Assembly (NCBI RefSeq): GCF_024199945.1 | Contig: NZ_JANADP010000001.1 | Location: 5,518,001-5,582,000, forward strand | From: Bradyrhizobium sp. CCGUVB4N | Lineage (GTDB): Bacteria; Pseudomonadota; Alphaproteobacteria; Rhizobiales; Xanthobacteraceae | DNA length: 64,000 nt | Direction of reading: 5' to 3' | Shown here: positions 44,341-54,334 of the stretch, in pieces | Position numbering within the stretch: position 1 is the first letter of the stretch | Layout of the letters: each line of letters opens with the position of its first letter | Notes under the pieces: model-generated | Database searches by the model: none | Told to the model about the DNA's origin: nothing | What the model saw: only the letters and a program-made list of their open reading frames with translations | Translations under genes and position numbers: made by a program

Positions 44341-47100
44341 ATGAATATCGTCATTGTGGAGTCGCCGGCGAAAGCCAAGACGATCAACAAGTATTTGGGC
44401 TCGTCCTACGAGGTTCTGGCCTCGTTCGGCCATGTCCGCGACCTTCCGGCGAAGAACGGTTCCGTCGATCCCGACGCCAATTTCAAGATGATCTGGGAGG
44501 TCGACCCCAAGGCGGCCTCCAGGCTCAACGATATCGCCAAGTCCCTGAAGGGTGCCGACCGCCTGATTCTGGCGACCGACCCTGATCGCGAGGGCGAAGC
44601 CATCTCCTGGCACGTGCTGGAGGTGATGAAAGAGAAGCGCGCGCTGAAGGACCAGAAGATCGAGCGCGTGGTGTTCAACGCCATCACCAAGCAGGCCGTC
44701 ACGGACGCGATGAAGCATCCGCGCGAGATCGACGGTGCGCTGGTCGACGCCTATATGGCGCGCCGCGCACTCGACTATCTGGTCGGCTTCACCCTCTCCC
44801 CCGTGCTGTGGCGCAAGCTGCCGGGCGCCCGCTCGGCCGGCCGCGTGCAGTCGGTCGCGCTGCGGCTGGTCTGCGACCGCGAGCTCGAGATCGAGAAATT
44901 CGTCCCGCGCGAATATTGGTCGCTGATTGCAACGCTGCTGACGCCGCGCGGCGACGCCTTCGAGGCGCGTCTGGTCGGCGCCGACGGCAAGAAGATCCAG
45001 CGCCTCGACATCGGCACCGGCGCGGAAGCCGAAGACTTCAAGAAGGCCCTGGAACTCGCGACCTACGCGGTGACGTCAGTCGACGCAAAGCCCGCGCGCC
45101 GCAATCCGCAGGCGCCCTTCACCACCTCGACCTTGCAGCAGGAAGCCAGCCGCAAATACGGCTTTGCGCCCGCGCACACCATGCGCATCGCCCAGCGCCT
45201 GTATGAAGGCATCGACATCGGCGGCGAGACCACCGGACTCATTACTTATATGCGTACCGACGGCGTGCAGATCGCCCCCGAGGCGATCACCCAGGCGCGC
45301 AAGGTGATCGGCGAGGATTACGGCAACGCCTACGTGCCGGACGCGCCGCGCCAGTACCAGGCCAAGGCCAAGAACGCCCAGGAAGCGCACGAAGCGATCC
45401 GCCCGACCGACATGTCGCGCCGCCCCGACAGCATGAGCCGCAAGCTCGATGCCGACCAGGCGCGGCTCTATGAACTGATCTGGAAGCGCACCATCGCCAG
45501 CCAGATGGAATCGGCCGAGCTGGAGCGCACCACCGTCGACATCACGGCGAAGGCAGGTGCGCGCACACTGGAGCTGCGCGCCACCGGCCAGGTCGTCAAG
45601 TTCGACGGTTTCCTCGCGCTCTACCAGGAAGGCCGCGACGACGAGGAGGACGAGGATTCCCGCCGTCTGCCCGCCATGAGCCAGGGCGAGGCGATCAAGC
45701 GGGACTCGCTCTCCGTCACTCAGCATTTCACCGAGCCGCCGCCGCGCTTCTCTGAAGCGTCTCTGGTCAAGCGCATGGAAGAGCTCGGCATCGGCCGGCC
45801 CTCCACCTATGCCTCGATCCTCCAGGTCCTGAAGGACCGCGGCTACGTCAAGCTGGAGAAGAAGCGCCTGCACGGCGAAGACAAGGGCCGCGTCGTCGTC
45901 GCGTTCCTCGAAAGCTTCTTCAACCGCTACGTCGAGTACGATTTCACGGCCAATCTGGAGGAGCAGCTCGACCGCATCTCCAACAACGAGATCTCCTGGC
46001 AGCAGGTGCTGAAGGACTTCTGGACCGGCTTCATCGGCGCCGTCGACGAGATCAAGGATCTGCGCGTCGCCCAGGTGCTGGACGTGCTCGACGACATGCT
46101 GGGCCAGCACATCTATCCGCCGCGCGCCGATGGCGGCGACATCAGGCAGTGCCCGAGCTGCGGCAATGGCCGGCTGAACCTCAAGGCCGGCAAATTCGGC
46201 GCCTTCGTCGGCTGCTCGAACTATCCGGAATGCCGCTACACCCGTCAGCTCGCCGCCGACAGCGAGACCACCGCGGACCGTTCGCTCGGCCAGGACCCCG
46301 ATACGGGTCGCGATGTCTGGGTCAAGGCCGGCCGCTTTGGCCCCTACATCCAGCTCGGCGAGCAGAAGGATTATGAGGAAGGCGAGAAGCCGAAGCGCGC
46401 GGGCATCCCGAAGGGCACGTCCCCCTCCGACATCGAGCTTGAGCTTGCGCTGAAGCTGTTGTCGCTGCCGCGCGAGATCGGCAAGCATCCCGAGACCGGT
46501 GAGCCGATCACCGCGGGCCTCGGCCGCTTCGGGCCGTTCGTGAAGCACGAGAAGACCTATGCCAGCCTCGAGGCCGGCGACGAGGTCTTCGACATCGGCC
46601 TCAATCGCGCCGTGACGCTGATTGCCGAGAAGGTCGCCAAGGGCCCGAGCCGCCGCTTCGGCGCCGATCCCGGCAAGGCGCTGGGCGATCATCCGACGCT
46701 CGGCACCGTCACCGTGAAGAGCGGCCGCTACGGCGCCTATGTCACCGCCGGCGGCGTCAACGCAACCATCCCCGCAGAGTTCGAAAAGGACACGGTGACG
46801 ATTGCACAGGCGATCGCGCTGATCGATGAGCGCGCGGCCAAGGGCGGCGGAAAGGCCAAGGCGAAGAAGGCGGCGAAGCCGGCCAAGGCCAAGAAGGCCG
46901 CGGCAAAGGCCGCCGACGGCGACGACGCCGCGCCGAAGAAGAAACCGGCCGCGAAGAAGGCGGCCAAGACCAAATCCGATTCCACCAGCAAGGCACGCGC
47001 AGCCGTGTCGTCGACCGCCAAGACTTCAGCAGTCAAGACGTCGCCGACCAAGGCGTCCGCCGCCAAAGCTCCGGCCAAGAAGAGTGCCGGCACGACTTAA
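44341..47100 (+). CDS. topA: DNA topoisomerase I
   Basis: A type IA enzyme of 919 residues that relaxes negative supercoils. The Toprim domain starts MNIVIVESPAKAKTINKYLG and contains LATDPDREGEAISWH. The catalytic tyrosine is Tyr303 in LITYMRTDG. A four-cysteine zinc ribbon (CPSCGNGRLNLKAGKFGAFVGCSNYPEC) lies near residues 604-634, followed by repeated topoisomerase C-terminal modules (GRFGPYIQLG, GRFGPFVKHE and GRYGAYVTAG). The last about 85 residues are a Lys/Ala-rich tail. The rnr gene follows after 8 bp, so the two are cotranscribed. Confidence 0.97.
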   Translation: MNIVIVESPAKAKTINKYLGSSYEVLASFGHVRDLPAKNGSVDPDANFKMIWEVDPKAASRLNDIAKSLKGADRLILATDPDREGEAISWHVLEVMKEKRALKDQKIERVVFNAITKQAVTDAMKHPREIDGALVDAYMARRALDYLVGFTLSPVLWRKLPGARSAGRVQSVALRLVCDRELEIEKFVPREYWSLIATLLTPRGDAFEARLVGADGKKIQRLDIGTGAEAEDFKKALELATYAVTSVDAKPARRNPQAPFTTSTLQQEASRKYGFAPAHTMRIAQRLYEGIDIGGETTGLITYMRTDGVQIAPEAITQARKVIGEDYGNAYVPDAPRQYQAKAKNAQEAHEAIRPTDMSRRPDSMSRKLDADQARLYELIWKRTIASQMESAELERTTVDITAKAGARTLELRATGQVVKFDGFLALYQEGRDDEEDEDSRRLPAMSQGEAIKRDSLSVTQHFTEPPPRFSEASLVKRMEELGIGRPSTYASILQVLKDRGYVKLEKKRLHGEDKGRVVVAFLESFFNRYVEYDFTANLEEQLDRISNNEISWQQVLKDFWTGFIGAVDEIKDLRVAQVLDVLDDMLGQHIYPPRADGGDIRQCPSCGNGRLNLKAGKFGAFVGCSNYPECRYTRQLAADSETTADRSLGQDPDTGRDVWVKAGRFGPYIQLGEQKDYEEGEKPKRAGIPKGTSPSDIELELALKLLSLPREIGKHPETGEPITAGLGRFGPFVKHEKTYASLEAGDEVFDIGLNRAVTLIAEKVAKGPSRRFGADPGKALGDHPTLGTVTVKSGRYGAYVTAGGVNATIPAEFEKDTVTIAQAIALIDERAAKGGGKAKAKKAAKPAKAKKAAAKAADGDDAAPKKKPAAKKAAKTKSDSTSKARAAVSSTAKTSAVKTSPTKASAAKAPAKKSAGTT

Positions 47101-47108
47101 GAGGTTAA

Positions 47109-49460
47109 GTGAAACGCAAGAATGACCATGGCTTTCCCGACAGGCAAGCCATCGTCGCCTTCATCAAGGCACATCCAGGAAAGGTCGGGACCCGCGACAT
47201 CGCGCGCGAGTTCGGCCTGAAGAACGCCGATCGCATCGAGCTCAAGCGCCTGCTGCGCGAGCTCGCCGACGACGGCACCATCAAGAAGAAACGCCACACC
47301 GTCTCGGAGCCGGACACCCTGCCGGCGACGCTGGTCGCCGACATCACCGGTCGCGACGCCGACGGCGAGCTGATCGCCTCTCCTGCCGAATGGGACGAGG
47401 TCGAGAGCGGCGAGCCGCCGAAGATCCTCATCACCCTGCCGCGCCGGCCGAAGCCCGGCACCGCAGCCGGCGTCGGCGACCGCGCGCTGCTGCGGGTCGA
47501 GCCGACCAACGAGAGCGAAGGCCCGGCCTATCGCGGCCACGTCATCAAGGTCTTCGACAAGACCAAGAGCCGCATCCTCGGCGTGTTCCGTGAGCTGCCC
47601 GACGGCGGTGGACGGCTGATCCCGGTCGACAAGAAGTCCGCCGACCGCGAGCTGAACATCGCCGCCGCCGACACCAAGGGCGCGCAGGACGGCGACCTCG
47701 TCAGCGTCGACATCGTCCGCACCCGCAGCTTTGGCCTCGCTTCAGGCCGGGTGAAAGAGAAGCTCGGCTCGGTCAAGTCCGAGAAGGCGATCAGCCTGAT
47801 CGCGATCTACGCCCACGACATCCCGCTGCAATTCTCCTCCGCCGCCGAGCGCGAAGCGGAGGCCGCAGAGCCGGCGAACCTGAAGGGTCGCGAAGACTGG
47901 CGCGACGTCCCCCTCGTCACCATCGATCCGCCGGATGCGAAGGATCACGACGACGCGGTGCATGCGCAAGCCGATCCCGATCCGAACAACAAAGGCGGCT
48001 TCATCGTCGATGTCGCCATCGCGGATGTGAGCTTCTACGTGCAGCCCGGCACCGCGCTCGACCGCGCCGCGCTCGACCGCGGCAACTCGGTCTACTTCCC
48101 CGACCGCGTCGTGCCGATGCTGCCCGAGCGTATCTCCAACAATCTCTGCTCGCTGGTGCCGGGCGAGCCGCGCGGCGCGCTCGCGGTGCGGATGATCATT
48201 GCCCCGGACGGGCGCAAGCGTTCGCACTCGTTCCATCGCATCCTGATGCGCTCGGCCGCCAAGCTGAGCTACGCGCAGGCGCAGGCCGCGATCGACGGAC
48301 GGCCGGATGACACCACCGGCCCTCTGCTCGATCCGATCCTGAAGCCGCTCTATGCAGCCTACGCCTGCGTCAAGCGCGCCCGCGACGAGCGCGATCCGCT
48401 CAATCTCGATCTGCCCGAGCGCAAGATCCTCCTGAAGAGCGACGGCACCGTCGATCGTGTCGTCATTCCTGAAAGGCTCGATGCGCACAAGCTGATCGAG
48501 GAGTTCATGATCCTCGCCAACGTCGCGGCGGCCGAGATGCTGGAGAAGAAGTCGCTCCCGCTGATCTACCGCGTGCATGACGAGCCGACGCTGGAGAAGG
48601 TCCACGCGCTCCAGGAATTTCTGAAGACGCTCGACGTCCCCTTCGCGAAGGGCGGCGCACTGCGCCCCGCGCTGTTCAATCGCGTGCTGGCCCAGCTCGA
48701 AGGCCACGACCACTTCCCGCTGGTCAGCGAAGTCGTGCTGCGCGCGCAGGCGCAGGCCGAATATTCGTCCGAGAATTACGGGCATTTCGGCCTGAATCTG
48801 CGCCGCTACGCGCATTTCACCTCGCCGATCCGCCGCTATGCCGACCTCGTCGTGCATCGCGCGCTGGTCCGCGCGCTCGGGCTTGGCGAAGGCGCCCTGC
48901 CCGACAGCGAGACGGCGGAAACCCTCGGCGAAGTCGCCGCCCATATTTCGCTGACCGAGCGGCGCGCGATGAAAGCCGAGCGCGAGACGGTCGACCGCCT
49001 GATCGCGCATCACCTCGCCGACCGCATCGGCGCCAGTTTCCAGGGCCGCGTCTCCGGCGTCACCCGCGCCGGCCTGTTCGTGAAGCTGAGCGAGACCGGT
49101 GCCGACGGCTTGATTCCGATCCGATCCCTCGGCACGGAATATTTCAACTATGACGAGGGCCGTCACGCGCTGGTCGGCACGCGCAGCCGCACCATGTACC
49201 AGCTCGGCGATGTCGTCGACGTCCGCCTGATCGAAGCGGCCCCCGTCGCGGGTGCGCTTCGTTTTGAGCTGCTGTCGTCGGATAGCGCAACTGCGCCGCG
49301 CGACCGCAGGCAGGCTGGCCCGCAACGCCGTCCCTCGCTCAAGGCGCACCCCGGACGCAGCCCGGACAGAAAACGCAAGCCGTCGAAGCCAAAATCCGGC
49401 AAGCCGAAGAAGGGCAAAGGCAAGAACAAGGGCAAGAGCAAGAAGGGCAAGGCATGGTGA
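47109..49460 (+). CDS. rnr: ribonuclease R
   Basis: RNase R is a processive 3'-5' exoribonuclease that degrades structured RNA. A winged-helix N-terminus (GTRDIAREFGL), cold-shock-like domains, the RNB catalytic centre with TIDPPDAKDHDDAVHA (metal-binding Asp residues), RRYADLVVHRAL, and an S1 domain (GRVSGVTRAGLFVKL) are in order. The C-terminal about 60 residues are strongly basic. The start is a GTG at 47109, with GAGG 4 bp upstream; no better ATG exists. Its end overlaps the DUF983 gene by 7 bp. Confidence 0.97.
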   Translation: MKRKNDHGFPDRQAIVAFIKAHPGKVGTRDIAREFGLKNADRIELKRLLRELADDGTIKKKRHTVSEPDTLPATLVADITGRDADGELIASPAEWDEVESGEPPKILITLPRRPKPGTAAGVGDRALLRVEPTNESEGPAYRGHVIKVFDKTKSRILGVFRELPDGGGRLIPVDKKSADRELNIAAADTKGAQDGDLVSVDIVRTRSFGLASGRVKEKLGSVKSEKAISLIAIYAHDIPLQFSSAAEREAEAAEPANLKGREDWRDVPLVTIDPPDAKDHDDAVHAQADPDPNNKGGFIVDVAIADVSFYVQPGTALDRAALDRGNSVYFPDRVVPMLPERISNNLCSLVPGEPRGALAVRMIIAPDGRKRSHSFHRILMRSAAKLSYAQAQAAIDGRPDDTTGPLLDPILKPLYAAYACVKRARDERDPLNLDLPERKILLKSDGTVDRVVIPERLDAHKLIEEFMILANVAAAEMLEKKSLPLIYRVHDEPTLEKVHALQEFLKTLDVPFAKGGALRPALFNRVLAQLEGHDHFPLVSEVVLRAQAQAEYSSENYGHFGLNLRRYAHFTSPIRRYADLVVHRALVRALGLGEGALPDSETAETLGEVAAHISLTERRAMKAERETVDRLIAHHLADRIGASFQGRVSGVTRAGLFVKLSETGADGLIPIRSLGTEYFNYDEGRHALVGTRSRTMYQLGDVVDVRLIEAAPVAGALRFELLSSDSATAPRDRRQAGPQRRPSLKAHPGRSPDRKRKPSKPKSGKPKKGKGKNKGKSKKGKAW

Positions 49461-49894
49461 CCATGAGCACAGCCCCGAAGATCTGGACGCGCGAGACCGG
49501 CCTCGTCGAGAAGCGCGATGTCTGGGCAGCGATGAAGCGCGGATTTCGCAGCCGCTGTCCGCGCTGCGGTGAAGGCAAACTGTTCCGCGCCTTCCTGAAG
49601 ACCGCGGACAATTGTGCGACATGCGGCCTCGACTTCACGCCGCATCGCGCCGACGATCTCCCGGCCTATCTCGTGATTGTCATCGTCGGCCACATCACCG
49701 TGCCTGCGATCCTCTGGATCGAGACCAATTACACGACGCCGGGCTGGCTGACCTTTGCGGCCTATCTGCCCTTCACCTTCTTCGCCTCCCTCGGACTGTT
49801 GCAGCCGGTGAAGGGAGCTGTGGTCGGCTTGCAATGGGCTCTGCGCATGCACGGGTTTGACGAGAACCCGCCGGATGGTATTCCGCCTGTGTAA
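49454..49894 (+). CDS. DUF983 membrane protein with zinc-finger cysteines
   Basis: The 146-residue protein has two CxxC pairs, RCPRCGEGKLF and NCATCGLDF, that look like a zinc ribbon, followed by two transmembrane helices (about 70-88 and 96-117). This is the DUF983 layout; the function is not established. It starts inside the last codons of rnr (7-bp overlap) and precedes a Nudix gene by about 30 bp, so topA-rnr-DUF983-Nudix is probably one operon. An ATG three codons in is an alternative. Confidence 0.88.
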   Translation: MVTMSTAPKIWTRETGLVEKRDVWAAMKRGFRSRCPRCGEGKLFRAFLKTADNCATCGLDFTPHRADDLPAYLVIVIVGHITVPAILWIETNYTTPGWLTFAAYLPFTFFASLGLLQPVKGAVVGLQWALRMHGFDENPPDGIPPV

Positions 49895-49927
49895 TCAAAA
49901 TAAGCAAAAAGCGGTTTGGGTGAGGAT

Positions 49928-50677
49928 ATGAGCGATACGGCGCAGACGGCCGAGAAGGCCAAGGTCCACGAGGAAAAGGAAGCCGACCACCATCCCTATT
50001 TCCGTCCCCGGGATGCGGCGACACTGATCCTGGTCGATCGCAGCGGCGCCGTTCCGAAGGTGCTGGTCGGCAAACGCCACGACAAGGTGGTGTTCATGCC
50101 GGGAAAATTCGTCTTCCCCGGCGGCCGGGTCGACAAGGACGATTATCGCGTGCCGGTTGCAGCCCCGATCACCACCGAGCTGGCGGCCAATCTCGCCAAG
50201 GGCAGCCCGAAGACGCCGGCCTCGCGCGCAAAATCGCTGGCGATCGCCGCGATCCGCGAGGCCTGCGAGGAAACCGGCCTCTGCCTCGGGCGCAAGTCCG
50301 AGGGCAAGGCGAAGCTCGAAGGCCCCTGGAAGCCGTTCGCGGACGCAGGCCTCTTGCCTGATCCGTCCAGCCTGTTCCTGATCGCGCGCGCGATCACGCC
50401 ACCCGGCCGCGTCAAGCGGTTCGATACGCGCTTCTTCACCGCGGATGCATCCGCGATCACCCATCACGTCGAGGGCGTGATCCATGCCGATGCGGAGCTG
50501 GTCGAACTGGTCTGGGTCGAGCTCGGCTCAAAGCCGCTCGCCGATCTGCATCCCATGACGCGGAATGTGCTCAACGAGCTCGACACCCGCCTTGCCACCG
50601 GCCCCTTACGCCACGACGCACCGGTGCCGTTCTTCCATTTCTACGGCGGCAAGATGCAGAAGGATATTTTGAGCTGA
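49928..50677 (+). CDS. Nudix hydrolase
   Basis: The 249-residue protein has a Nudix box split by a long insertion: the early glycines are in GKFVFPGGRVDKDD and the catalytic helix is AIREACEETGLCLG, with about 35 residues between. This resembles the NUDT8/CoA-type subfamily rather than MutT. Such enzymes cleave nucleoside-diphosphate-linked compounds; the substrate is unknown. I chose the ATG at 49928 with AGGA upstream; a TTG at 49916 is less likely. It is last in the topA-rnr operon. Confidence 0.88.
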   Translation: MSDTAQTAEKAKVHEEKEADHHPYFRPRDAATLILVDRSGAVPKVLVGKRHDKVVFMPGKFVFPGGRVDKDDYRVPVAAPITTELAANLAKGSPKTPASRAKSLAIAAIREACEETGLCLGRKSEGKAKLEGPWKPFADAGLLPDPSSLFLIARAITPPGRVKRFDTRFFTADASAITHHVEGVIHADAELVELVWVELGSKPLADLHPMTRNVLNELDTRLATGPLRHDAPVPFFHFYGGKMQKDILS

Positions 50678-50704
50678 CGTCGCGGACGTCGCCGCACGCC
50701 GCCA

Positions 50705-52075
50705 TCAATTCCCGTCTGACGCGATGAGGACGCTCAGCGCAGCGCCTCTGAAGGCACGGTCTTCGCGGCCTCCTTGTCCGTAGCCGATCGCCCAATGCCG
50801 GGGCCATGACAGCTGCTCCAGCCCCTGCGCCGTCGCAGAGGTGAAGGACGACCAGCGCGCGGAGTCGTGACGGCGATACAACAGACCGCCCGGACCCATG
50901 TCCGGGTACATCGTGACGTAAATATCGAAGTCCTCGCCCGGCGAAAGATCCGGTCCGAACCAATAGGTCGGGCTTCGCCCCGGCTGACGGCCCACGATGG
51001 CCGTCAGGGTTTGCCGCGGTCCGCGCGTGCCAAGCCAGAACGGCGCGATCGAGCCGGGTTCAAAAGCCGTGAAAATCGTCTGCGCCGTTGCGACATCGGC
51101 CCCAGCGCTTTGCCCGACGAGCCTCAGCGCGATCCGGCGCCCGCTTTTCACCTCTCCGCTGAAAGGCGCTTCGACATTTCCGGGCTGTAGCTCTCTCCAC
51201 CCGGCGGGATCAGCATCGGGCAGCGGCCATTCCAGCCTCTCCCTGACGACGCCGTCGGTATCGAGCACCTGGTAGCGCAGGCCTTCGTCGTCGAGCGCGG
51301 CCTGGATGCAGTGCAGATACTCCACGCCTTCCGGCATCCTGTGCGCCGTTCCCGCGCCTGCAGTACAAATCTGGAGAACGCCGCGATGTGCCTGCACGTC
51401 GAAGGCGAGGATGTGGCTGCACAGATAGGCCAGCACATTTTCGTTCACGAGGATGTCCCAGAACGGGCGGGAATATTCGTGGCCGATCTCGCGCTGATAC
51501 GTCCCGGTAAAGCCATTGACGGGAAACACCGGGTGATGGCCCAGGACGAGCTTATGCCGGGCATCGCGATGGTCTCGAAGCGTGGCCTCCAGCCACGCGA
51601 GCTCGACATGGCCCTCACCGCCAAGGCCGCTCCAGAGCGTGTTGACGAACACCATCAGGAGGTCGCCGCGCCGCACGAAATAAGAGAGACCAGTCTGGCC
51701 CGGTGGCCCATTGTCCGGCAGGTCGAGCACGTCGCGAAACACCGCCTCGCTCATCACATCGTAGGTCGTGTGATTGCCGGTGGTGTGCCACATCGGAATG
51801 GCCGCACGGTCGAGCCAGGCCATCTCAGTGTCCAGCCAATATCGCCACTGCGCACGCAGGGCGTCCGGATCAGGCGTAAGTCCGATGATCTCGTCGCCCG
51901 GAAAGAGAATGAAGTCAGGCTGCGGCCTCAGGCGCTGTACGACTGCGTTGACCGAGGCGAAGGTCTTTTCGTGCAAGGCGCCAGGCACGCCCGAACAGGC
52001 ATCGCCATACAACAGAAACTGGTGGCCCTTGCCGCGCGGCAGCAGCGCGGGAATGAAATTTTTGGCGGAGGTCAT
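50705..52075 (-). CDS. calcineurin-like metallophosphoesterase
   Basis: The 456-residue protein carries the binuclear-metal motifs of the family in order: LLYGDACSG (variant of DxH), FPGDEI (GD), TTGNHTT (GNH) and LGHHPVFP, with a later HILAFDVQAHRG that supplies the last histidines. The first motif lacks the usual His, so activity may differ. The C-terminal 150 residues look like a separate beta-rich domain. I start at the ATG at 52075. No signal peptide is seen. The substrate is unknown. Confidence 0.82.
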   Translation of the reverse strand: MTSAKNFIPALLPRGKGHQFLLYGDACSGVPGALHEKTFASVNAVVQRLRPQPDFILFPGDEIIGLTPDPDALRAQWRYWLDTEMAWLDRAAIPMWHTTGNHTTYDVMSEAVFRDVLDLPDNGPPGQTGLSYFVRRGDLLMVFVNTLWSGLGGEGHVELAWLEATLRDHRDARHKLVLGHHPVFPVNGFTGTYQREIGHEYSRPFWDILVNENVLAYLCSHILAFDVQAHRGVLQICTAGAGTAHRMPEGVEYLHCIQAALDDEGLRYQVLDTDGVVRERLEWPLPDADPAGWRELQPGNVEAPFSGEVKSGRRIALRLVGQSAGADVATAQTIFTAFEPGSIAPFWLGTRGPRQTLTAIVGRQPGRSPTYWFGPDLSPGEDFDIYVTMYPDMGPGGLLYRRHDSARWSSFTSATAQGLEQLSWPRHWAIGYGQGGREDRAFRGAALSVLIASDGN

Positions 52076-52141
52076 GGTCTTCCATCGCGGATTCTGCCGC
52101 GAGGATGTCAATTTCCGGAATGGATCGCAACCCGGCCTCGA

Positions 52142-52681
52142 TCACTCCGCGTCCGGCTCGGTGCCGACATAGTCGCGCGCCGGCAGTTTTAAGACGCGGC
52201 CGATCTCGCTCGCGAGCTTGTCCGCCTCCTCGCGCTTGGTAAAACTCTGAAGCGTGATCGGCTCGGTGCCCTTGTTGCCGCAGAGATTGACGTCGTAGGT
52301 CGTCAGCTCGGGATCGTAGTCGTCGGTGATGCTGATGAAGTGATAGTCGGCGAGATCACGCTGCTTGCGGATATTCAGCGGCCCGAACTGCCGCGTGATG
52401 ACGATCTGGCGCAGCGCCTCGTTGAGCATGACGTAGGTCCGGAACGTGAGCAGGATCACGCCGGGGATGCCGACGAGCAGCCCGAGCCCCGTGAACACCA
52501 GCACCGGCACGAGGTCGTCGGCGAGCCTGCCGAATCCGGAGAAATCCTGGCGCAGGCCGAGCCCGACATTCCACAGCAGATAGGCGCTCGCCGCCAGCAG
52601 CGGCAGCGACAGCAGCCGGCCGAACCAGGGCATCGGCCGGTCGATCCGGACGATGCCGTCCACGGTCATTGCAACTGCCAT
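52142..52681 (-). CDS. two-helix membrane protein of unknown function
   Basis: The 179-residue product starts MAVAMTVDGIVRIDRPMPW, has two transmembrane helices (about 23-45 and 60-83) and a cytoplasmic or periplasmic C-terminal domain with TDDYDPELTTYDVNLCGNKGTEPITLQSF. It has a PH-like, DUF-type appearance that I cannot place with confidence. GGAG stands upstream of the ATG at 52681. A longer frame to 52891 is shadow. It may be cotranscribed with the metallophosphoesterase downstream. Confidence 0.75.
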   Translation of the reverse strand: MAVAMTVDGIVRIDRPMPWFGRLLSLPLLAASAYLLWNVGLGLRQDFSGFGRLADDLVPVLVFTGLGLLVGIPGVILLTFRTYVMLNEALRQIVITRQFGPLNIRKQRDLADYHFISITDDYDPELTTYDVNLCGNKGTEPITLQSFTKREEADKLASEIGRVLKLPARDYVGTEPDAE

Positions 52682-52884
52682 TGAAGTCTCCTCACGGGTC
52701 ATGGCTTGGTCGGGCTGAGCGGCGGGATGGTTCGACCGCCACCGCCGCACGCCGCCCCGGAATGACGCGATTGTGCTGAGCCTGTCGCGAAAAACAAAAA
52801 ATTCTTCCCGCCTCCCCCGATGGCGGAGTTCCCCAGCGTGCCTATGTCTTTGTCCAACGACACCAGAACGGGATTTTGGGCGCG

Positions 52885-54210
52885 ATGGCACAACGGCAAC
52901 TCAAGCTCGGCGCGTTCATGCGCCCGATCAGCATCCATACCGGCGCCTGGCGCTATCCCGGGGCCTGGCCCGACGCCAATTTCAACTTCGGCCACATCAA
53001 GACGCTGATCCAGAAGCTCGAGGCCGGCAAGTTCGACGCCTTCTTCATGGCCGATCACCTCGCCGTGCTGAACATGCCGGTCAACGCGCTCAAGCGCAGC
53101 CACACCGTGACTTCGTTCGAGCCGTTCACGCTGCTGTCGGCGCTGTCAGCGGTCACCGAGCGCATCGGCCTGATCGCGACGGGATCGACCACGTTCGACG
53201 AGCCCTATCACGTCGCCCGCCGCTTCGCCTCGCTCGACCATCTCAGCGGCGGTCGCGCGGGCTGGAACATCGTCACCACCTCGAACCCGGATGCGGCGCT
53301 GAATTTCGGCCTCGACGACCACATGGAGCACGCCGAGCGCTACAAGCGCGCCCGCGAGTTCTACGACGTCGTCACCGGACTCTGGGATTCCTTCGCCGAT
53401 GACGCCTTCGTCCGCGACGTCGAGAGCGGCTTGTTCTTCGATCCCGCGAAGATGCATGTGCTCGACCACAACGGCAAATATCTGAAGGTCCGCGGGCCCC
53501 TCAACATTGCCCGCCCCGTGCAGGGCTGGCCGCTGATCGTGCAGGCCGGCGCCTCCGAGGACGGCAGGCAGCTCGCCGCCGAGACCGCGGAAGCCGTCTT
53601 CACCGGCGGCGGCAGCCTCGCCGACGGACAAAAGCTCTACGCCGACATCAAGGGCCGCATGGAAAAGATCGGCCGCGATCCCGAGCACCTGAAGATCCTG
53701 CCCGGCGCCTTCGTCGTGGTCGGCGACAGCGTCGATGAGGCCAAGGAGAAGCGCGCCCTCCTCGACAGCCGCGTGCATTACGACAGCGCCATCGCCTCGC
53801 TCTCGGTCATCCTCGGCACCGACGCCTCCGGCTTCGATCCGGATGGACAGCTGCCTGACATCCCCGAGACCAACGCCAGCAAGAGCGGCCGGCAGCGCAT
53901 GGTCGACCTCGCCAAACGCGACAAGCTCACCGTGCGCCAGCTCGCCCAGCGCGTCGGAGGCTATGGTGGGCTGTCCTTCGTCGGCACCGCCAAAACCATC
54001 GCCGACCAGATGGAGGAATGGCTGGTCGGGCGCGGCTCGGACGGATTCAACATCATGTTCCCGTTCCTGCCGGCCGGGCTCGATGATTTCGTCGACAAGG
54101 TCGTCCCGGAGCTGCAGCGGCGCGGGATTTTCCGGAAAGAGTATGAAGGGGCCACTTTGAGGGAGAATCTGGGCCTTCCCCGGCCGAAAAACCGCTTCTT
54201 CGAGGCCTGA
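52885..54210 (+). CDS. LLM-class flavin-dependent monooxygenase (NtaA/SoxA/DszA type)
   Basis: The 441-residue enzyme belongs to the bacterial luciferase-like NtaA/SnaA/DszA group, which uses FMNH2 from a partner reductase to oxygenate nitrilotriacetate, sulphur or related compounds. Diagnostic stretches are GAWRYPGAWPDANFNFGH, FDAFFMADHLAVLN, LSGGRAGWNIVTTSNP and GWPLIVQAGASEDGRQLAAETAEAVF. I start at the ATG at 52885; a TTG three codons upstream is possible. No reductase gene is adjacent, so the substrate cannot be guessed. Confidence 0.92.
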   Translation: MAQRQLKLGAFMRPISIHTGAWRYPGAWPDANFNFGHIKTLIQKLEAGKFDAFFMADHLAVLNMPVNALKRSHTVTSFEPFTLLSALSAVTERIGLIATGSTTFDEPYHVARRFASLDHLSGGRAGWNIVTTSNPDAALNFGLDDHMEHAERYKRAREFYDVVTGLWDSFADDAFVRDVESGLFFDPAKMHVLDHNGKYLKVRGPLNIARPVQGWPLIVQAGASEDGRQLAAETAEAVFTGGGSLADGQKLYADIKGRMEKIGRDPEHLKILPGAFVVVGDSVDEAKEKRALLDSRVHYDSAIASLSVILGTDASGFDPDGQLPDIPETNASKSGRQRMVDLAKRDKLTVRQLAQRVGGYGGLSFVGTAKTIADQMEEWLVGRGSDGFNIMFPFLPAGLDDFVDKVVPELQRRGIFRKEYEGATLRENLGLPRPKNRFFEA

Positions 54211-54246
54211 TGAGCCCGATTTGAGTGGTTTTCAGGGTGTAAAACC

Positions 54247-54274
54247 TTGACATCAGGCGGTTTCTGGCTAGGTT
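54247..54274 (+). promoter_or_regulatory. candidate rpmG promoter
   Basis: A perfect TTGACA (54247-54252), 16 bp, then TAGGTT (54269-54274), which keeps the key T1, A2 and T6. The start lies about 55 bp before the rpmG ATG. Confidence 0.6.
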
Positions 54275-54334
54275 GCCGGCCAACGCGGGCCGTTTGGCCG
54301 GCTCCAGATTCCCCAATATTCTGAGGTTCAGAAC

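Noticed and set aside
45076..46692. Minus-strand frame opposite topA
   Set aside because: Shadow of topA, which is intact with a catalytic Tyr and zinc ribbon.
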